DNA from: Prostheceraeus crozeri
Lineage: Eukaryota; Platyhelminthes; Polycladida; Euryleptidae
NCBI GenBank assembly: GCA_907163375.1
Contig: CAJQUW010015625.1
Span: 414,943 to 478,942 of the forward strand
Direction: 5' to 3'
DNA: 64,000 nucleotides
In this document: in pieces, positions 1 to 9,742 of the stretch
Numbering within the stretch: the first letter of the stretch is position 1
Layout of the letters: every line of letters starts with the position of its first letter
The notes under the pieces: model-generated
What the model saw: only the letters and a program-made list of their open reading frames with translations
Told to the model about the DNA's origin: nothing
Database searches by the model: none
Translations under genes and position numbers: made by a program

Positions 1-285
1 AGGACTGTGGCTCGGTGGGGTGATGAGAGACAGGCATTTGAGAAGTTGGAGCGCATGAGGGATGAGTGGAATCGTGTGAATGAGGATAGGTTGTTTGAGT
101 TTCACATCCCTATTCGGGATAATCATTTGGACGGTGAAGTCCTCGTCAACCGTAGTGTCGACGAGTCCATCATTTGTTACAATGGCTATCCGACCAAGAA
201 ATGTTTGCATGCCACACTGAGAATGCGCGGACATTTGCATAAATTTTCTGTTAGGAAGCGCGCGAGACTGCCTAAGGATGGCTAA
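1..285 (+). CDS. C-terminal end of the coiled-coil, Cys-containing Polinton protein (truncated by the window edge)
   Basis: This open frame runs in from the window edge and ends at TAA 283-285. It is the last 95 or so residues of the 392-aa protein seen complete at 29,220-30,398, with position 1 here matching about 30,115 there. It keeps the end of the coiled coil (MRDEWNRVNEDRLFEFHIP) and the basic C-terminus (RKRARLPK). The first Met-like codon at position 7 is an internal GTG, so no start lies in the window. I do not recognise the function. The fragment differs from the element 2 copy by several substitutions, so element 1 is an independent insertion rather than an assembly duplicate. Confidence 0.75.
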   Translation, partial: RTVARWGDERQAFEKLERMRDEWNRVNEDRLFEFHIPIRDNHLDGEVLVNRSVDESIICYNGYPTKKCLHATLRMRGHLHKFSVRKRARLPKDG

Positions 286-289
286 CTTG

Positions 290-349
290 GTAAGTGAAAA
301 GCAAATAAGATAGTATATCCTATTCTAATACATATCATTTTCATTGCAG
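290..349 (+). other. Putative 3'-UTR intron of the coiled-coil gene
   Basis: A donor GTAAGT lies 4 nt after the stop codon and a pyrimidine-rich acceptor ending TTGCAG closes at 349, giving a 60-nt GT-AG intron. Element 2 has the same intron at 30,403-30,463 with donor GTGAGT. The stop is so close to the junction that nonsense-mediated decay would not be expected. This is seen as motifs only; no transcript is available. Confidence 0.5.
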
Positions 350-383
350 ATCTTTTCCCCGCCTTCACCACCCCATCACGTTA

Positions 384-526
384 CTCCCGAGAACGAACCA
401 TCGGCTCTCTTAAGGGCCACCTAGGGGCAAGACATGATAGAACCTCCACGCGGTTTGCCCTAGGCAGTCTTCGGACTGGCGAATACTATCATTAAGTTGA
501 ATCTGCTATCAGTCAACTTGAACGTT
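384..526. repeat. 143-bp repeat (CR143), copy 1 of element 1
   Basis: The block begins CTCCCGAGAACGAACC and ends at CAACTTGAACGTT. The second copy at 921-1063 is nearly identical and encodes the C-terminus of the leftward 126-aa gene. This copy is a detached duplicate between the coiled-coil gene and the TATA box of the 89-aa gene. It carries point changes (CACCTAGGGG for CACCATGGGG) that break its rightward frame. It is followed by a stretch resembling part of the 204-bp tandem repeat (GCAGTCGATTGC), which suggests it arose by deletion within a duplicated 126-aa gene region. Confidence 0.85.
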
Positions 527-592
527 ATGCAGTCGATTGCCATCCCTGAAGCATTCTGATTCGCTGTTGAGCAATTCATTGTTGAAAACCCT

Positions 593-600
593 ATATAAGC
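593..600 (+). promoter_or_regulatory. TATA box of the 89-aa gene
   Basis: TATATAAG lies about 45 nt upstream of the ATG at 640, with an initiator-like TTCTCATTC at the expected distance. The same TATATAAG plus TCATTC arrangement is present before the homologous gene in element 2 (31,191). Confidence 0.65.
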
Positions 601-639
601 CAGAAGATTGTAGCGCTTCTCATTCAATTTTAAGTCACG

Positions 640-909
640 ATGGAAGCAACATCTGCTAGTACCATTCCCGACTTCATCATCCTCGACGAGTGGGATGAAG
701 ACAACGCCATTCCCGACTTCATCATCCTCGACGAGTGGGATGAAGAGGATGAGAAGAAGGGGAAGATCAAGAAGATCGTTTGGACGGATGAGGTGTGGAC
801 TCCTAATACCACTCGCATCCGAAAGGTGCCAGATGCACCAGCACGGCTTAGGCGGTATAGGGTATACGAGAACCTAACCGTCATACCTATTGACTATTCA
901 AGCCAATAG
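640..909 (+). CDS. Small acidic protein, 89 aa, cassette gene
   Basis: The ORF starts at an ATG just downstream of a TATA box and ends at TAG 907-909. It encodes an acidic N-terminal half, then a basic Arg-rich segment (RLRRYRVY). The N-terminal part carries an internal tandem duplication of about 15 residues (IPDFIILDEWDED, then IPDFIILDEWDEE) that the 84-aa homologue at 31,229-31,483 lacks. Three other versions in the window keep the same product, which supports coding. No family is recognised. It sits between two CR143 repeats, so it could be gained or lost as a unit. Confidence 0.65.
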   Translation: MEATSASTIPDFIILDEWDEDNAIPDFIILDEWDEEDEKKGKIKKIVWTDEVWTPNTTRIRKVPDAPARLRRYRVYENLTVIPIDYSSQ

Positions 910-1290
910 TCATTTTGTTACTCCCGAGAACGAACCATCGGCTCTCTTAAGGGCCACCATGGGGCAAGACATGATAGAACCTCCACGCGGTTTGCCCTGG
1001 GCAGTCTTCGGACTGGCGAATACTATCATTAAGTTGAATCTGCTATCAGTCAACTTGAACGTTGCAAATGAAGTTCGGTGTAATACTTCCTTTCGACGGG
1101 CGTTCCTGTAAAGGGCGGCGGTGAAACCCGTAGCTATGTATACCGCAAGGGACATTCGGCAATGGTCAATCTTGTTAAACCTCTCTGCGGCATGTTTGCA
1201 AGTGATTGCCTCTGTTTCAACGTAGTATGCATTCTCGCCAGGGCGACATTTAGCCAACTGTCGAAGGTTGCCTAAAACTTTCCATTGCAT
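910..1290 (-). CDS. Conserved 126-aa protein of unknown function
   Basis: Leftward ORF with ATG at 1290. Near-identical versions (about 124 aa) occur at 31,490-31,864 and 44,176-44,550, with changes mostly at the extreme C-terminus. The C-terminal third is encoded by the CR143 repeat (MIVFASPKTAQGKPRGG region). Cys residues near 16, 31 and 45 could bind metal but form no pattern I recognise. The 3' end abuts the stop of the 89-aa gene, so the two are convergent and nearly overlap. An in-frame stop closely precedes the ATG, so the start is well defined unless a spliced exon is added. Confidence 0.6.
   Translation of the reverse strand: MQWKVLGNLRQLAKCRPGENAYYVETEAITCKHAAERFNKIDHCRMSLAVYIATGFTAALYRNARRKEVLHRTSFATFKLTDSRFNLMIVFASPKTAQGKPRGGSIMSCPMVALKRADGSFSGVTK
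921..1063. repeat. 143-bp repeat (CR143), copy 2, forming the 3' end of the 126-aa gene
   Basis: Same 143-bp block as 384-526, here intact as coding sequence of the leftward 126-aa gene. It is probably the parental copy, because here the repeat is continuous with the rest of a gene. Confidence 0.85.
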
Positions 1291-1311
1291 ACGTTATGAG
1301 AACCATGAGTT

Positions 1312-1509
1312 CTACCTGTCTCTATCAATGAGACGAATTGATGAATGGAATGAAATGGGAGGACACTCACGCGCCACACGCAACATAACACACTTCTCTC
1401 TTCCGTAGTCTAACAAGCTCTTTACACATGGATCGCAGTCGATTGCTATCCCTGTATCAGAAGTGTAAGCTATCTTAATTTTATTTGACACTATTTCATC
1501 TACCATCAT
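1312..1509 (-). CDS. 65-aa ORF reaching into the 204-bp tandem repeat; possible exon
   Basis: Leftward ORF from ATG 1509 whose middle (TGIAIDCDPCVKSLLDYG) is repeated in every unit of the tandem array. A GTGAGT donor lies inside its 3' part, and a CAG acceptor at about 1313 would remove about 60 nt, so this may be an exon of a spliced transcript running towards the 126-aa gene. The simple splice does not join the 126-aa frame. It may be non-coding. Confidence 0.3.
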   Translation of the reverse strand: MMVDEIVSNKIKIAYTSDTGIAIDCDPCVKSLLDYGREKCVMLRVARECPPISFHSSIRLIDRDR

Positions 1510-1812
1510 CGCCCATATGAAATGTTATAAGATTTACAAGTTAGACTAAGCGTGCTACTATTTCCAAATGAAAAAGTATACATGGTTAAATCATCCACTT
1601 AAGCCCATCCGTAGTCTAACAAGCTCTTTACACATGGATCGCAGTCGATTGCTATCCCTGTATCAGAAGTGTAAGCCATCTTAATTTTATTTAACACATT
1701 TTCATGTACCATCATCGCCCATATGAAATGTTATAAGATTTACAAGTTAGACTAAGCGTGCTACTATTTCCAAATGAAGAAGTATACATGGTTAAATCAT
1801 CCACTGAAGCCC
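1400..1812. repeat. Tandem repeat of about 204 bp, two units
   Basis: Two consecutive units start with CCGTAGTCTAACAAGC (near 1403 and 1608) and contain GATCGCAGTCGATTGC and TAGACTAAGCGTGCTAC. The same array has three units in element 2 (31,977-32,590), four in its inverted copy (43,236-44,056), four at 50,430-51,240 and three at 62,800-63,405. Copy number is therefore variable between near-identical copies. Confidence 0.9.
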
Positions 1813-1862
1813 CATTCAAGTAAGTCAGTATGAAAGCAAAGATAATACGAAATAAAAATTTA

Positions 1863-2312
1863 TTATGGCATGTATTTCAAAAGGTCTTCATCGTCAATAT
1901 CGTCACAGAGTCTGACTTCTTCACATAGATCGCAAAAACAGTTCATTTGCTTCAGTCGTTCTTCTACCGCGAGCCTCACTTTGTCGATGTACTCCCACTC
2001 CACCATAGTTCGTGGCTGGGAGTTGGGGGTGTACCATTCCCATAATTGGTGGAGGAATTTGGTGCTGGTGATCTCCATCACATCATCAGTATCGTACTGC
2101 AGATACTTCCACCTCACGCCTGTTAAGTCGGGACACTCCTTCTCACATACACTCTCTTCGTCGTCCGCTGGTAATGACAACTTTCTGATATTGTCCAGTC
2201 GGCATATTTTCTCCACCTTCCCCTTCGTTGGAGCGTTTGGTGCAACGAGCGCCATTGGTGTTGAGCATGGAGAAGAGAATTTTGTGCTCGGCGTTGTCGG
2301 AGGGCTTGTCAT
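1863..2312 (-). CDS. Conserved acidic 149-aa protein with a CxxC motif
   Basis: ATG at 2312, TAA at 1863-1865 merging directly into a TAATAAA-type polyadenylation signal. The product has a Ser/Thr/Pro-rich N-terminus, a central WKYLQYD...LHQLWEWYTPNSQPR block, and a C-terminal CFCDLCEE followed by an acidic tail. Homologues at 32,640-33,077 and 42,758-43,195 (145 aa) keep the core while the linker varies, a pattern of selection on protein. It diverges head to head from the polymerase with a 278-bp shared upstream region. I do not recognise the family. Confidence 0.7.
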   Translation of the reverse strand: MTSPPTTPSTKFSSPCSTPMALVAPNAPTKGKVEKICRLDNIRKLSLPADDEESVCEKECPDLTGVRWKYLQYDTDDVMEITSTKFLHQLWEWYTPNSQPRTMVEWEYIDKVRLAVEERLKQMNCFCDLCEEVRLCDDIDDEDLLKYMP

Positions 2313-2410
2313 GTTGACTGTGAATAATAACTTTGAAATGTTTTCTAATTCTTAAGTATCAACAAGCAACCAATCAGAATGAACAGCCAATGAATGATGA
2401 ATATGAAAGT

Positions 2411-2421
2411 ATATATATAAA
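2411..2421 (+). promoter_or_regulatory. TATA box of the polymerase gene
   Basis: ATATATATAAAG followed about 30 nt later by TCATTTCACTTTG. Element 2 has TATATAAG at 33,191-33,198 in the same place. It lies in the divergent region between the 149-aa gene and the polymerase ATG. Confidence 0.6.
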
Positions 2422-2593
2422 GTGACATTCGTGTCATTTCACTTTGTCTTTGAGACGTATAAGTGAAGTGTTCTCTGGCGAATTCTGTTATTATTTGAGG
2501 CGTACAAGTGAACTCCTCTCTCGTGAATTAGAAGTTTGAGTGAAGTCTCTATCTTGTTGAAGTATCAACCTAAAACTTGATTTCGTTGAAATG

Positions 2594-2660
2594 GTAAGTT
2601 GAAAATTTCTTCACTCATCTCCCTCAAACGTGTGGCTAATAGCATCTTCCTCAATTTCAG
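2594..2660 (+). other. Intron 1 of the polymerase gene, 67 nt, directly after the ATG
   Basis: Donor GTAAGT at 2594 directly follows ATG 2591-2593. The acceptor CTCAATTTCAG ends at 2660. It is phase 0, and the next exon stays open for 61 nt to the second donor. The same intron is found in element 2 at 33,374-33,440. Confidence 0.65.
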
Positions 2661-2721
2661 GCATCAACTTCATCACCAACACCCTCCCTTCTCGAGGAAA
2701 GTTTAGAGTTGTTGAGTCAAA

Positions 2722-2780
2722 GTAGGTTGTAACAATACACTGAGACTTGAACAGAGATGATAGAATGATTTCTCTTTCAG
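2722..2780 (+). other. Intron 2 of the polymerase gene, 59 nt
   Basis: Donor GTAGGT at 2722 and acceptor TTTCTCTTTCAG ending at 2780. Exon 2 (2661-2721, 61 nt) gives the phase needed to enter the zinc-finger frame. Without splicing, exon 2 runs into TAA shortly after the donor. The alternative donor GTTGTA at 2726 gives the wrong phase. Confidence 0.55.
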
Positions 2781-5700
2781 GTGATGTGAGTTCCAGCTCA
2801 GGACTCTCGCGACAAGGCAACGAGTGGGAATGTGCCGACTGCGGACATATGTTTACAAGGAAGCACAGTCTCCTTCGACACATCAAACAACGTGTGTGTC
2901 AACGCAAAGCGGCGTCAATCTCCGGAGGTGAAGTTGATTCTGACGATGACATCTCCTTTCCTTGCGATTTGTGCCCTCTTTCTTTTGATAGTCACTTTCA
3001 GCGATCTTCGCACAGACTTCAACACACGCATGCAAATGATCACTACACCAACGGTACCTCTACCATCTCCCTCATTAATGTTTCACATAATAATTTAGTA
3101 CGCGACTACTGCATGGAGTCCAATACTCAAATAGTAGATTTTCCTGACTGGCTCCTTCAAAATTCAAACATTATCGAAGCGCTCTTCAACAATTTAGACA
3201 ATTTTAGAATGAAGGCGCTCATCTACCTTAAACTAAAATATATTAAAATAGATTTTCAAACGGGTCAAGTGACGGAGAGAATACAGTTTCATGTTCCTTC
3301 CTCTTCCGCAACCGAAGTTGTAGACTGCGAGTCTTGGCTAAATTTTCACATTCAATGTTTAAAATCAAATGTAGATAAATTCAATCAACGCGACAGCGCT
3401 CTCATTTTTGATGGTGTGGACTCAGCCATATTCAAAATTTCCCTATTAGAAAGTCATGCAGCTCGAGGCACATTTAAACTACCAAAAACGTTGTATAATA
3501 AGAAAGCTGTCATCAATGTCGATTGTAAATAGCAGTGTTTCAAATACGCAGTCCTATCCATCCTTCACTATAATGATATCAACGCGCATCGAGATCGCAC
3601 CTATAGCTATAGACAGTGGGAGGATGAACTAGACTTTGAAGGTTGTGATAGTAACAACATGAAAATCAAAGATGTAGAAACGTTCGAAAAACATAATAAG
3701 ATTAAAATTGTCGTTCACGTGTGGGAGAAGGGGTTGAAGGGTGCCCGCTATAATTCACGTTCAACTTGTTATGAACGTGTAGTCAACCTCTTATTAGTAA
3801 AACAAGATGATAGCGAGGAATGGCACTACTGTGGTATTCCCAAAATCTCTCGCTTGTACACACACTTGGGGCACTCTAAAAGAGGTGAACATTTTGTATG
3901 CGACCCCTGCATCCGCTCCTTTTGGAGTAAAGATAAATTTGAAACTCACTATGAATGGTGCAAGCGAGGTAAATTACAAATGGAACGCATGCCCAAAGAT
4001 AAAATATTTTCACATAGGGATAATGGTGACGAATTAAGTCCCCTGCGTGTCATTTACGCAGACATAGAATGCTACATTGATGATATCATCCACAAGCCAG
4101 CAGCCATATCCCGCTATGAAGTATGGCATGACCACTTTAGAAATAGGCAAAACAAAATGCATGCTTGGCAAGGTGAAGATTGTATTTCAAAATTTCTAGA
4201 ATTTCTCGATAAAGCTGCTAAATTTCAACAATCATATGATTCCCAATTGCAGCGTAAGTCACTACATATGTCAGATGAAGACAAACAAAAATTTGAAAGT
4301 TGCACATCCTGTCCTAAATGTCATAAAACGTTTGATGACGATAAAATTAAGAAAGTGCGTGATCATGATCACATCACTGGTAAATTTAGAAACGCACTCT
4401 GCTCCAAATGTAACTTTTCACTTAGGTTGAGACGTCGTGTACTACCCGTCATTTTTCATGACTTTAAGGGCTATGACAGTCATATGCTCATAAAAGGAAG
4501 GTTGAGCCAGATGAAATCGTGGCCGTTTAATGTAATAGCGCAAATGAGAGAAAAATTCATGGCAATGACAGCAAAAGTACCGGTAGATAAAACTAAAGAA
4601 AATAAGACAGTCTTCTTCGAAATAAAATTTTTAGATTCATTCCAATTCATGTCAGCGTCACTAGCTTCTCTCGTTCGTAATCTCAAGTTTCTTCCCCATA
4701 GTCAAACTTTGAAGAAACACTATCCAAACTTAACGGATGAAATAATCACTCGCAAAGGAGTCTTTCCTTATGCGTATTTTAGCTCAATGTCTAAACTAAA
4801 TGAAACAACCCTTCCTTCCATTGACAAATTCCAAAACGATTTGACGGGTGAAGATTGTCCAGTAGAGGACTATGAACATGCTCAAGAGGCATGGTTAAAA
4901 TTTGATTGTAAAACGTTTGGCGATTATATGATCGCTTACTTAGAATTAGATGTCATTTTGCTGGCTGATGTCTTTCAGGAATTTCGACGAGTGGCATTAG
5001 AAGAAGACAAATTAGATCCTGTCCACTTTGTCAGTATACCAGCCATGTCCTTTAAATCAGCCTTTAAAATGACTGGTGAGACCATCCATCTCTTACAAGA
5101 CCCCAAGATGTATAATATATTTGAGCGCGGAATACGCGGTGGTCTCACATTTGTGAATAAACATCACATAAAATCTAAAACAGTAGGTAATGATCATATC
5201 CACCTAAAGTACTATGACCAAAATAATTTATATGGCAGTTCACTGTCTAAACCACTACATCACTCCGAGTTTAGTTGGTTAAATCAAGATGAGCTTGCGT
5301 ATTACTCCAACCCTTCAAACATTCTGAAGATTCCAGATGAATGTGATTGGGGATATTATTTTGAAGTGGATTTGATTTATCCAAATAGTATTAAAAATAA
5401 AACTGCTGATTTCCCACTCGCACCTGAATCTGGTGAAGTGACTGAAGATTTGTTTTCACCATTCATGTCACAATTTCATAATAACTTAACAGAGTGTGGA
5501 CAGCCAAGGTACAAACCATGCCGCAAACTTTTGCTCACCCAATATGATAAGACAAATTATCTCGTGCACTTCTGCATACTAAAATTCTATTTAGAAATGA
5601 GCATGCTTCTAAAGTCAGTTCACCGCATTATCAAATTTAGACAGAAAGCCTTCCTCAAACCCTACATGGATAGTAACAGTCAAAAACGTGCACTAGCCCA

Positions 5701-6565
5701 AAATAATTTTGAAAAAGATTTTTATAAATATAAGAATAACAGTCTTTTCGGAAAGACCATGGAGGATGTTAGAAAACGCATAAACTACAAACTAGTCACT
5801 GATGATCAAAAATATCACAAATTGACCTCATCACCTCTTTTCATTGATAGAGACATTATCGATGAGGATCTTGTAGGTGTTAAAATGATAAAATCTGAAG
5901 TTGAGTTGTGCAAACCCATCTATATTGGGCAAGCCGTTTTAGATTATTCCAAGCTTGAAATGTATCAACTCTTCTACAAAATATTAAAACCATGCCCTCT
6001 CGTAAAAGAGGTTCGCTTGCTGGGTGGTGATACAGATAGTTTCTTTTTAGGAATTACCACTCAAAAAGATTTAAATTTTAATGAAGTAGCTAAGTCATTA
6101 GAAAAATATTTCGATACATCTAACTACAATCCCACTCATCCACTCTATTCCATACAGAATAAAGCCAAACTTGGTTGTTTTAAGGATGAAACAGCAGGAA
6201 AGGAAATAGATGAGATGATTCTCCTCCGTCCTAAAATGTATTCCATGAAATGAAAAGAATGTGCAGATAGTATTAAGCGCGCTAAAGGTATATCAAAATC
6301 CATTGTTCACAAAATGAAACATCGGTCCTATAAGAAGGCCTATAAAAATAAAACTATAACGTTTGTCAATATGACAATCTTAAAATCTCAAGTTCATACT
6401 GTGAAAATGCACACGTTCAAGAAACGAGCGCATTCAGCATTGGAGGATAAGAGGTGTTGGATAGGACATAACACATCTCTTCCACATGGACATCCTGACA
6501 CAAACGTACCTCCACCCAAAAGAATAAAACTCACGCTACCACATTCAGGAGATGTATTGACATAA

Positions 6566-6744
6566 TCAACTTTAACTCAGTATTTTGATGTTGCTTTTTG
6601 TAGATATACATGGTTGTTTTATGTATCGCATGAGATCGTTTCTTCCTTGTGATTATATGCCTACAGTTAGCCCATTCCCCCTATATCTGTGAAAAGAATT
6701 TTTCATACACATATTTTTATTTCAATAAACATATCACAATGACT
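6566..6744. terminator. Convergent 3' ends with polyadenylation signals on both strands
   Basis: AATAAA at about 6723 serves the rightward polymerase. On the other strand AATAAA at about 6716 serves the leftward capsid-accessory gene, so the two 3' UTRs would overlap. The layout is repeated at 37,346-37,523. Confidence 0.55.
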
Positions 6745-7606
6745 TCACTTTGTTTTCCGAAACACTAAAGTTACGAGGGATTTAGTATCTTTCACATGGA
6801 TGCACTCTTGTAAACCATTGGTAATTTTGATAGCAATAGAGGGTATAGTTTGTTTGACGACGGGATGATAGAAAATAGATTCAAACATCTTCTCGACTAT
6901 TCCATATGAAGCGTCTTTATCATGAATGAAATCACGTAAAATGTATTCTTTTTTCTCACCAACAGAAATAGGTATAATCAAATCACTTTGAATGTAAAGG
7001 TGCTGTTCATGATTATCAAGTGTCATTGGTGTTTCTATACCAATCGTATGCGCAGCAGCAAACACAGTTTGTAGCATTGAAAAACCAAAGAGTTTTTTCA
7101 AATTTTTACTCAATTGACATTGAATGTCATCACCCAGTTTCAGAACAACGCGTTGATTTTTAATTGAAAACGAAATGTGGTGTGTCTTTACATCATATTT
7201 ACTTTTCATCACATGCTTCAACTTCTGTTGTATATAAGGATTTACTACATGAATGAAGCTTTCAACTGTATGATATAGACGCGGCATTATATTGATAGCA
7301 ACTTTAGATTCTTCATAAGACTGGTAAATTTTTTTGATGCGATCACCAAAGATGTCCACCCACCATTCATCATTAACTGAATCAGCTTTAGTGTGATATT
7401 CATGAGAAGCATATACCAGACCGCTTCCAATAATAGGGGTTGGATGTCTTACAAAATGACGCAAGGTTGGAGAGAAATAAACTGTAAGTTTGTCATTATA
7501 TTTCTGAATAACCAACTTATTTTTGTCCGCCATCATTTTCTCTCCATACTTCTTACCCACAGTCTCATTCCATCGTTTTACTAACTCAATAAGTGATCAA
7601 GGTTGA
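6745..7606 (-). pseudogene. C-terminal part of a capsid-accessory (penton/fibre-like) Polinton protein
   Basis: The 271-residue open frame begins at a GTG (7560) but stays open further upstream to an in-frame TGA near 7600, so this is not a natural start. Its C-terminus (IYIQSDL...PISVG...LVTLVFRK pattern) has the same layout as the end of the 408-aa ORF at 8362-9588. The missing N-terminal half, with the WEVGV signature, is the next ORF at 7620-8303. I infer one ancestral gene split by a frameshift plus a stop around 7600-7625. The role is inferred from the family's usual place in Polintons (minor capsid or vertex protein); the structure was not tested. Confidence 0.6.
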
Positions 7607-7619
7607 ACACCACGCTTTT

Positions 7620-8303
7620 TCAAATGATGCGTTCTTCGCATTCTACAACATCTTCATCAAATATTTTAAATTTATAATGAAATTTGTTGATTCGATTTGA
7701 ATAAACTTTTTTAACATTTGCAGTAGCAATTGACGTTAGATGTAGTCCATGGCCAAAACCGAGATATGGATAGAATTCATTATCCAACCTCAGTGTAGGA
7801 CATTTAGTAAAAGAATGAAAGCGAAGGAACTGTCTCCCACTCCAATGATAGATAGTAAACTCATAAACTTTCTGATCCTTATTCTTCATGATGGAAGTAT
7901 TACCACTGTTGAATGCCTTAATAATTTTCTCATTCCCAAATGGACCATAATAATCTGATTTTATCTGAATCCATTCATAGTTCCACTTTCCATCTGACGT
8001 TAAATTGTATGGGAACTGGAATGCATTATTCATCGTTATTCCATCATGGGTGCGAGGAGTCAATATCATTTCTTCCAAATCATTCACATTCTGAATATTG
8101 GTATCATAGCAAATACTAGAAACGCCAACCTCCCATTCACCTTCTAAATGTAGTGGGCGATTTAATTCTACTCGATAGTCTGATGGTTTATTATTAGGAA
8201 ATTTATTCATAGAAGCATTACTGGGCAAGTAGATTAGAAACGAGCCCTTATTTTCACTTTCCATATTATTCACATTGGAAAATATATTAGCATACTTTTG
8301 CAT
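7620..8303 (-). pseudogene. N-terminal part of a capsid-accessory (penton/fibre-like) Polinton protein
   Basis: 227-aa ORF with FLIYLPSNASMNKFPNNKPS and then LEGEWEVGVSSI, the signature seen near the N-terminus of this group. ATG 8303 and ATG 8264 are both possible; 8264 puts the FLIYLPSN strand near the usual N-terminus and is my preference. The ORF stops where the next one (6745-7606) takes up in another frame. Either the pair is one broken gene or, less likely, two adjacent genes. Codon use and context match neighbouring late genes. Confidence 0.6.
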
Positions 8304-8361
8304 TAACTCTTCATTCGGAAATGGAGTGTGATACTTGTTACAGCATCTTTATGAAAAGGAA

Positions 8362-9672
8362 TCAACGCATCATCGCACAATCGTCATAAATTGCAATATC
8401 AATTTGTGGGATGTAGTTTGATTTCAGCTTTGTATAATGCACTTTCTTGAAAGTATGCTCAGATAAAATACTGCAGCTTTTTGGCTGGTATGGTATCATT
8501 GCTAGCAATGGAGCTTCAACATCTCCCACACGTACATCTTCACCAATATTGGAATATATCTGAAAATAGTTAATACGACGCGATAGTGACATGTCTGCGC
8601 TAGCTTTGGTTACAGTACCACTTTTAAAGATATTTTGATCAAAACCCAAAATGTCCATTAGAGTTTTATCCATAATTAGTTCAATACCTTTTCCACTTAT
8701 AGTGAGAGACAAAACACCTTCTTTTTCAGAAAATGAAATATGTTGCTCATTAATCACTTCATTTAAATAATCTACAACCAATTTAACCGAAGTAATAATG
8801 CGAGGCATCAACACTCTTGTTTCATGTAAGATACCACCTAAAGGCTCTACACACTTTCTGTATAAAGATACGGTCCATTCTGTATCAAATTGATTTGACC
8901 TTTCACATGGTAAATGTTGCATATCAGATTTTCCATGAACAGCTGCAGAACGATGTCGTAAGAACTGATGAAAATCTTTTGAACAAACTAATACTAGATC
9001 ATCATCATTTAATTTACTTATTGCAATATGATTAGATGATTTGATATAAGTCAATGTTGCTACTTGTTTACCATCAACTCGAAGGAGATAATTAAATTTC
9101 TTCAATAATGTTTCAGGAGTCATGTTTGTCTTTCGTGGCTTAATCACAATCTTCTTCACCAACGTCTTCTCTTTTTTTGGAACAAGATCTACATAATAAT
9201 CTTCCTCTCGATATATTAACTGTTTATGACCACTTGGGTGGTAATTAACGTTATAATTATCATAGCTTGTTAAGGCGCTAGCGAGGTAACCTAAATCATT
9301 TCTTAAACTTGGACTTAAGCCAACAATCCAATCTTTCTGAACTACATGATGTACATAATTATGATCATCATTGTGCGGAGTAAATTGGATGATGTTTCTA
9401 CCCTCTTTATTCAGGAAATCATATATAAACTTTTTACATGATAAGAGATCTTTCTTTGGCCACTGTGGAATGTATACTCGGCATACCTTTTCACATTGGT
9501 AAGCAGCTGTACGTCTCATATTAATAGTCATCACCTCATGATCAAAAGTATAGACACAGTTGCTATAAACAAGTTGAGTGACACCCACTTCCCACTTTCC
9601 ATTTAGCTGTTGTATATGATCAATGGGAGTAGAAAAGAGTGCGGCTCGATTACTAGCAAATCTATTTGCGGC
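8362..9672 (-). CDS. Second capsid-accessory (penton/fibre-like) protein, N-terminus probably frameshifted
   Basis: A 408-residue frame from ATG 9588 to 8362 carries the full body of the family, ending with NIGEDVRVGDVEAPLL and HYTKLKSNYIPQIDIAIYDD. The conserved KWEVGV signature lies immediately upstream of this ATG in frame, so translation should begin earlier. The frame is open back to a TAG near 9680, while a better N-terminal start lies in another frame a few bases beyond. A 1-nt frameshift near 9670 is therefore likely. It is a paralogue of the gene at 6745-8303. Minor capsid or vertex function is inferred. Confidence 0.6.
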   Translation of the reverse strand, partial: AANRFASNRAALFSTPIDHIQQLNGKWEVGVTQLVYSNCVYTFDHEVMTINMRRTAAYQCEKVCRVYIPQWPKKDLLSCKKFIYDFLNKEGRNIIQFTPHNDDHNYVHHVVQKDWIVGLSPSLRNDLGYLASALTSYDNYNVNYHPSGHKQLIYREEDYYVDLVPKKEKTLVKKIVIKPRKTNMTPETLLKKFNYLLRVDGKQVATLTYIKSSNHIAISKLNDDDLVLVCSKDFHQFLRHRSAAVHGKSDMQHLPCERSNQFDTEWTVSLYRKCVEPLGGILHETRVLMPRIITSVKLVVDYLNEVINEQHISFSEKEGVLSLTISGKGIELIMDKTLMDILGFDQNIFKSGTVTKASADMSLSRRINYFQIYSNIGEDVRVGDVEAPLLAMIPYQPKSCSILSEHTFKKVHYTKLKSNYIPQIDIAIYDDCAMMR

Positions 9673-9742
9673 CGCATTTTGCTAAGCAAAATATGATAAA
9701 ACGACATTTTGATATTGCTGATCTGCGGCTTTGCATAACATC

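Larger units (their letters stand above)
2591..6565 (+). pseudogene. polB: Protein-primed family B DNA polymerase (Polinton polB), interrupted by two nonsense codons
   Basis: The enzyme would replicate the element from protein-primed ends. The reading frame is closed by TAG at 3530-3532 and TGA at 6251-6253, where element 2 has sense codons. Visible parts in order: two C2H2-type zinc fingers (CADCGHMF...; CDLCPLSF...), the conserved Polinton pre-exonuclease region ending near CFKYAVL, Exo I (YADIECYI), an inserted endonuclease VII-like motif (DHDHITGKFRNALCSKCN), Exo II (GYDSHML), Exo III (YLELDVILLADVF), Pol A (YYDQNNLYGSS), Pol B (KYKNNSLFGKT) and Pol C (GGDTDSFFLG). I place the start at ATG 2591: a 67-nt GT-AG intron (2594-2660) follows the ATG at once and a second 59-nt intron (2722-2780) restores the main frame. 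The ATG at 2747 lies inside that second intron. Family identity is firm; splicing is inferred. Confidence 0.9.

Noticed and set aside
1870..2355. 161-aa ORF opposite the acidic 149-aa gene
   Set aside because: Shadow of the conserved minus-strand gene, whose product is kept in the other copies.
9664..9671. GCGGCCGC (NotI site) beside the frame break of the 408-aa gene
   Set aside because: Considered as a cloning scar, but no vector sequence flanks it and the coding context continues on both sides.
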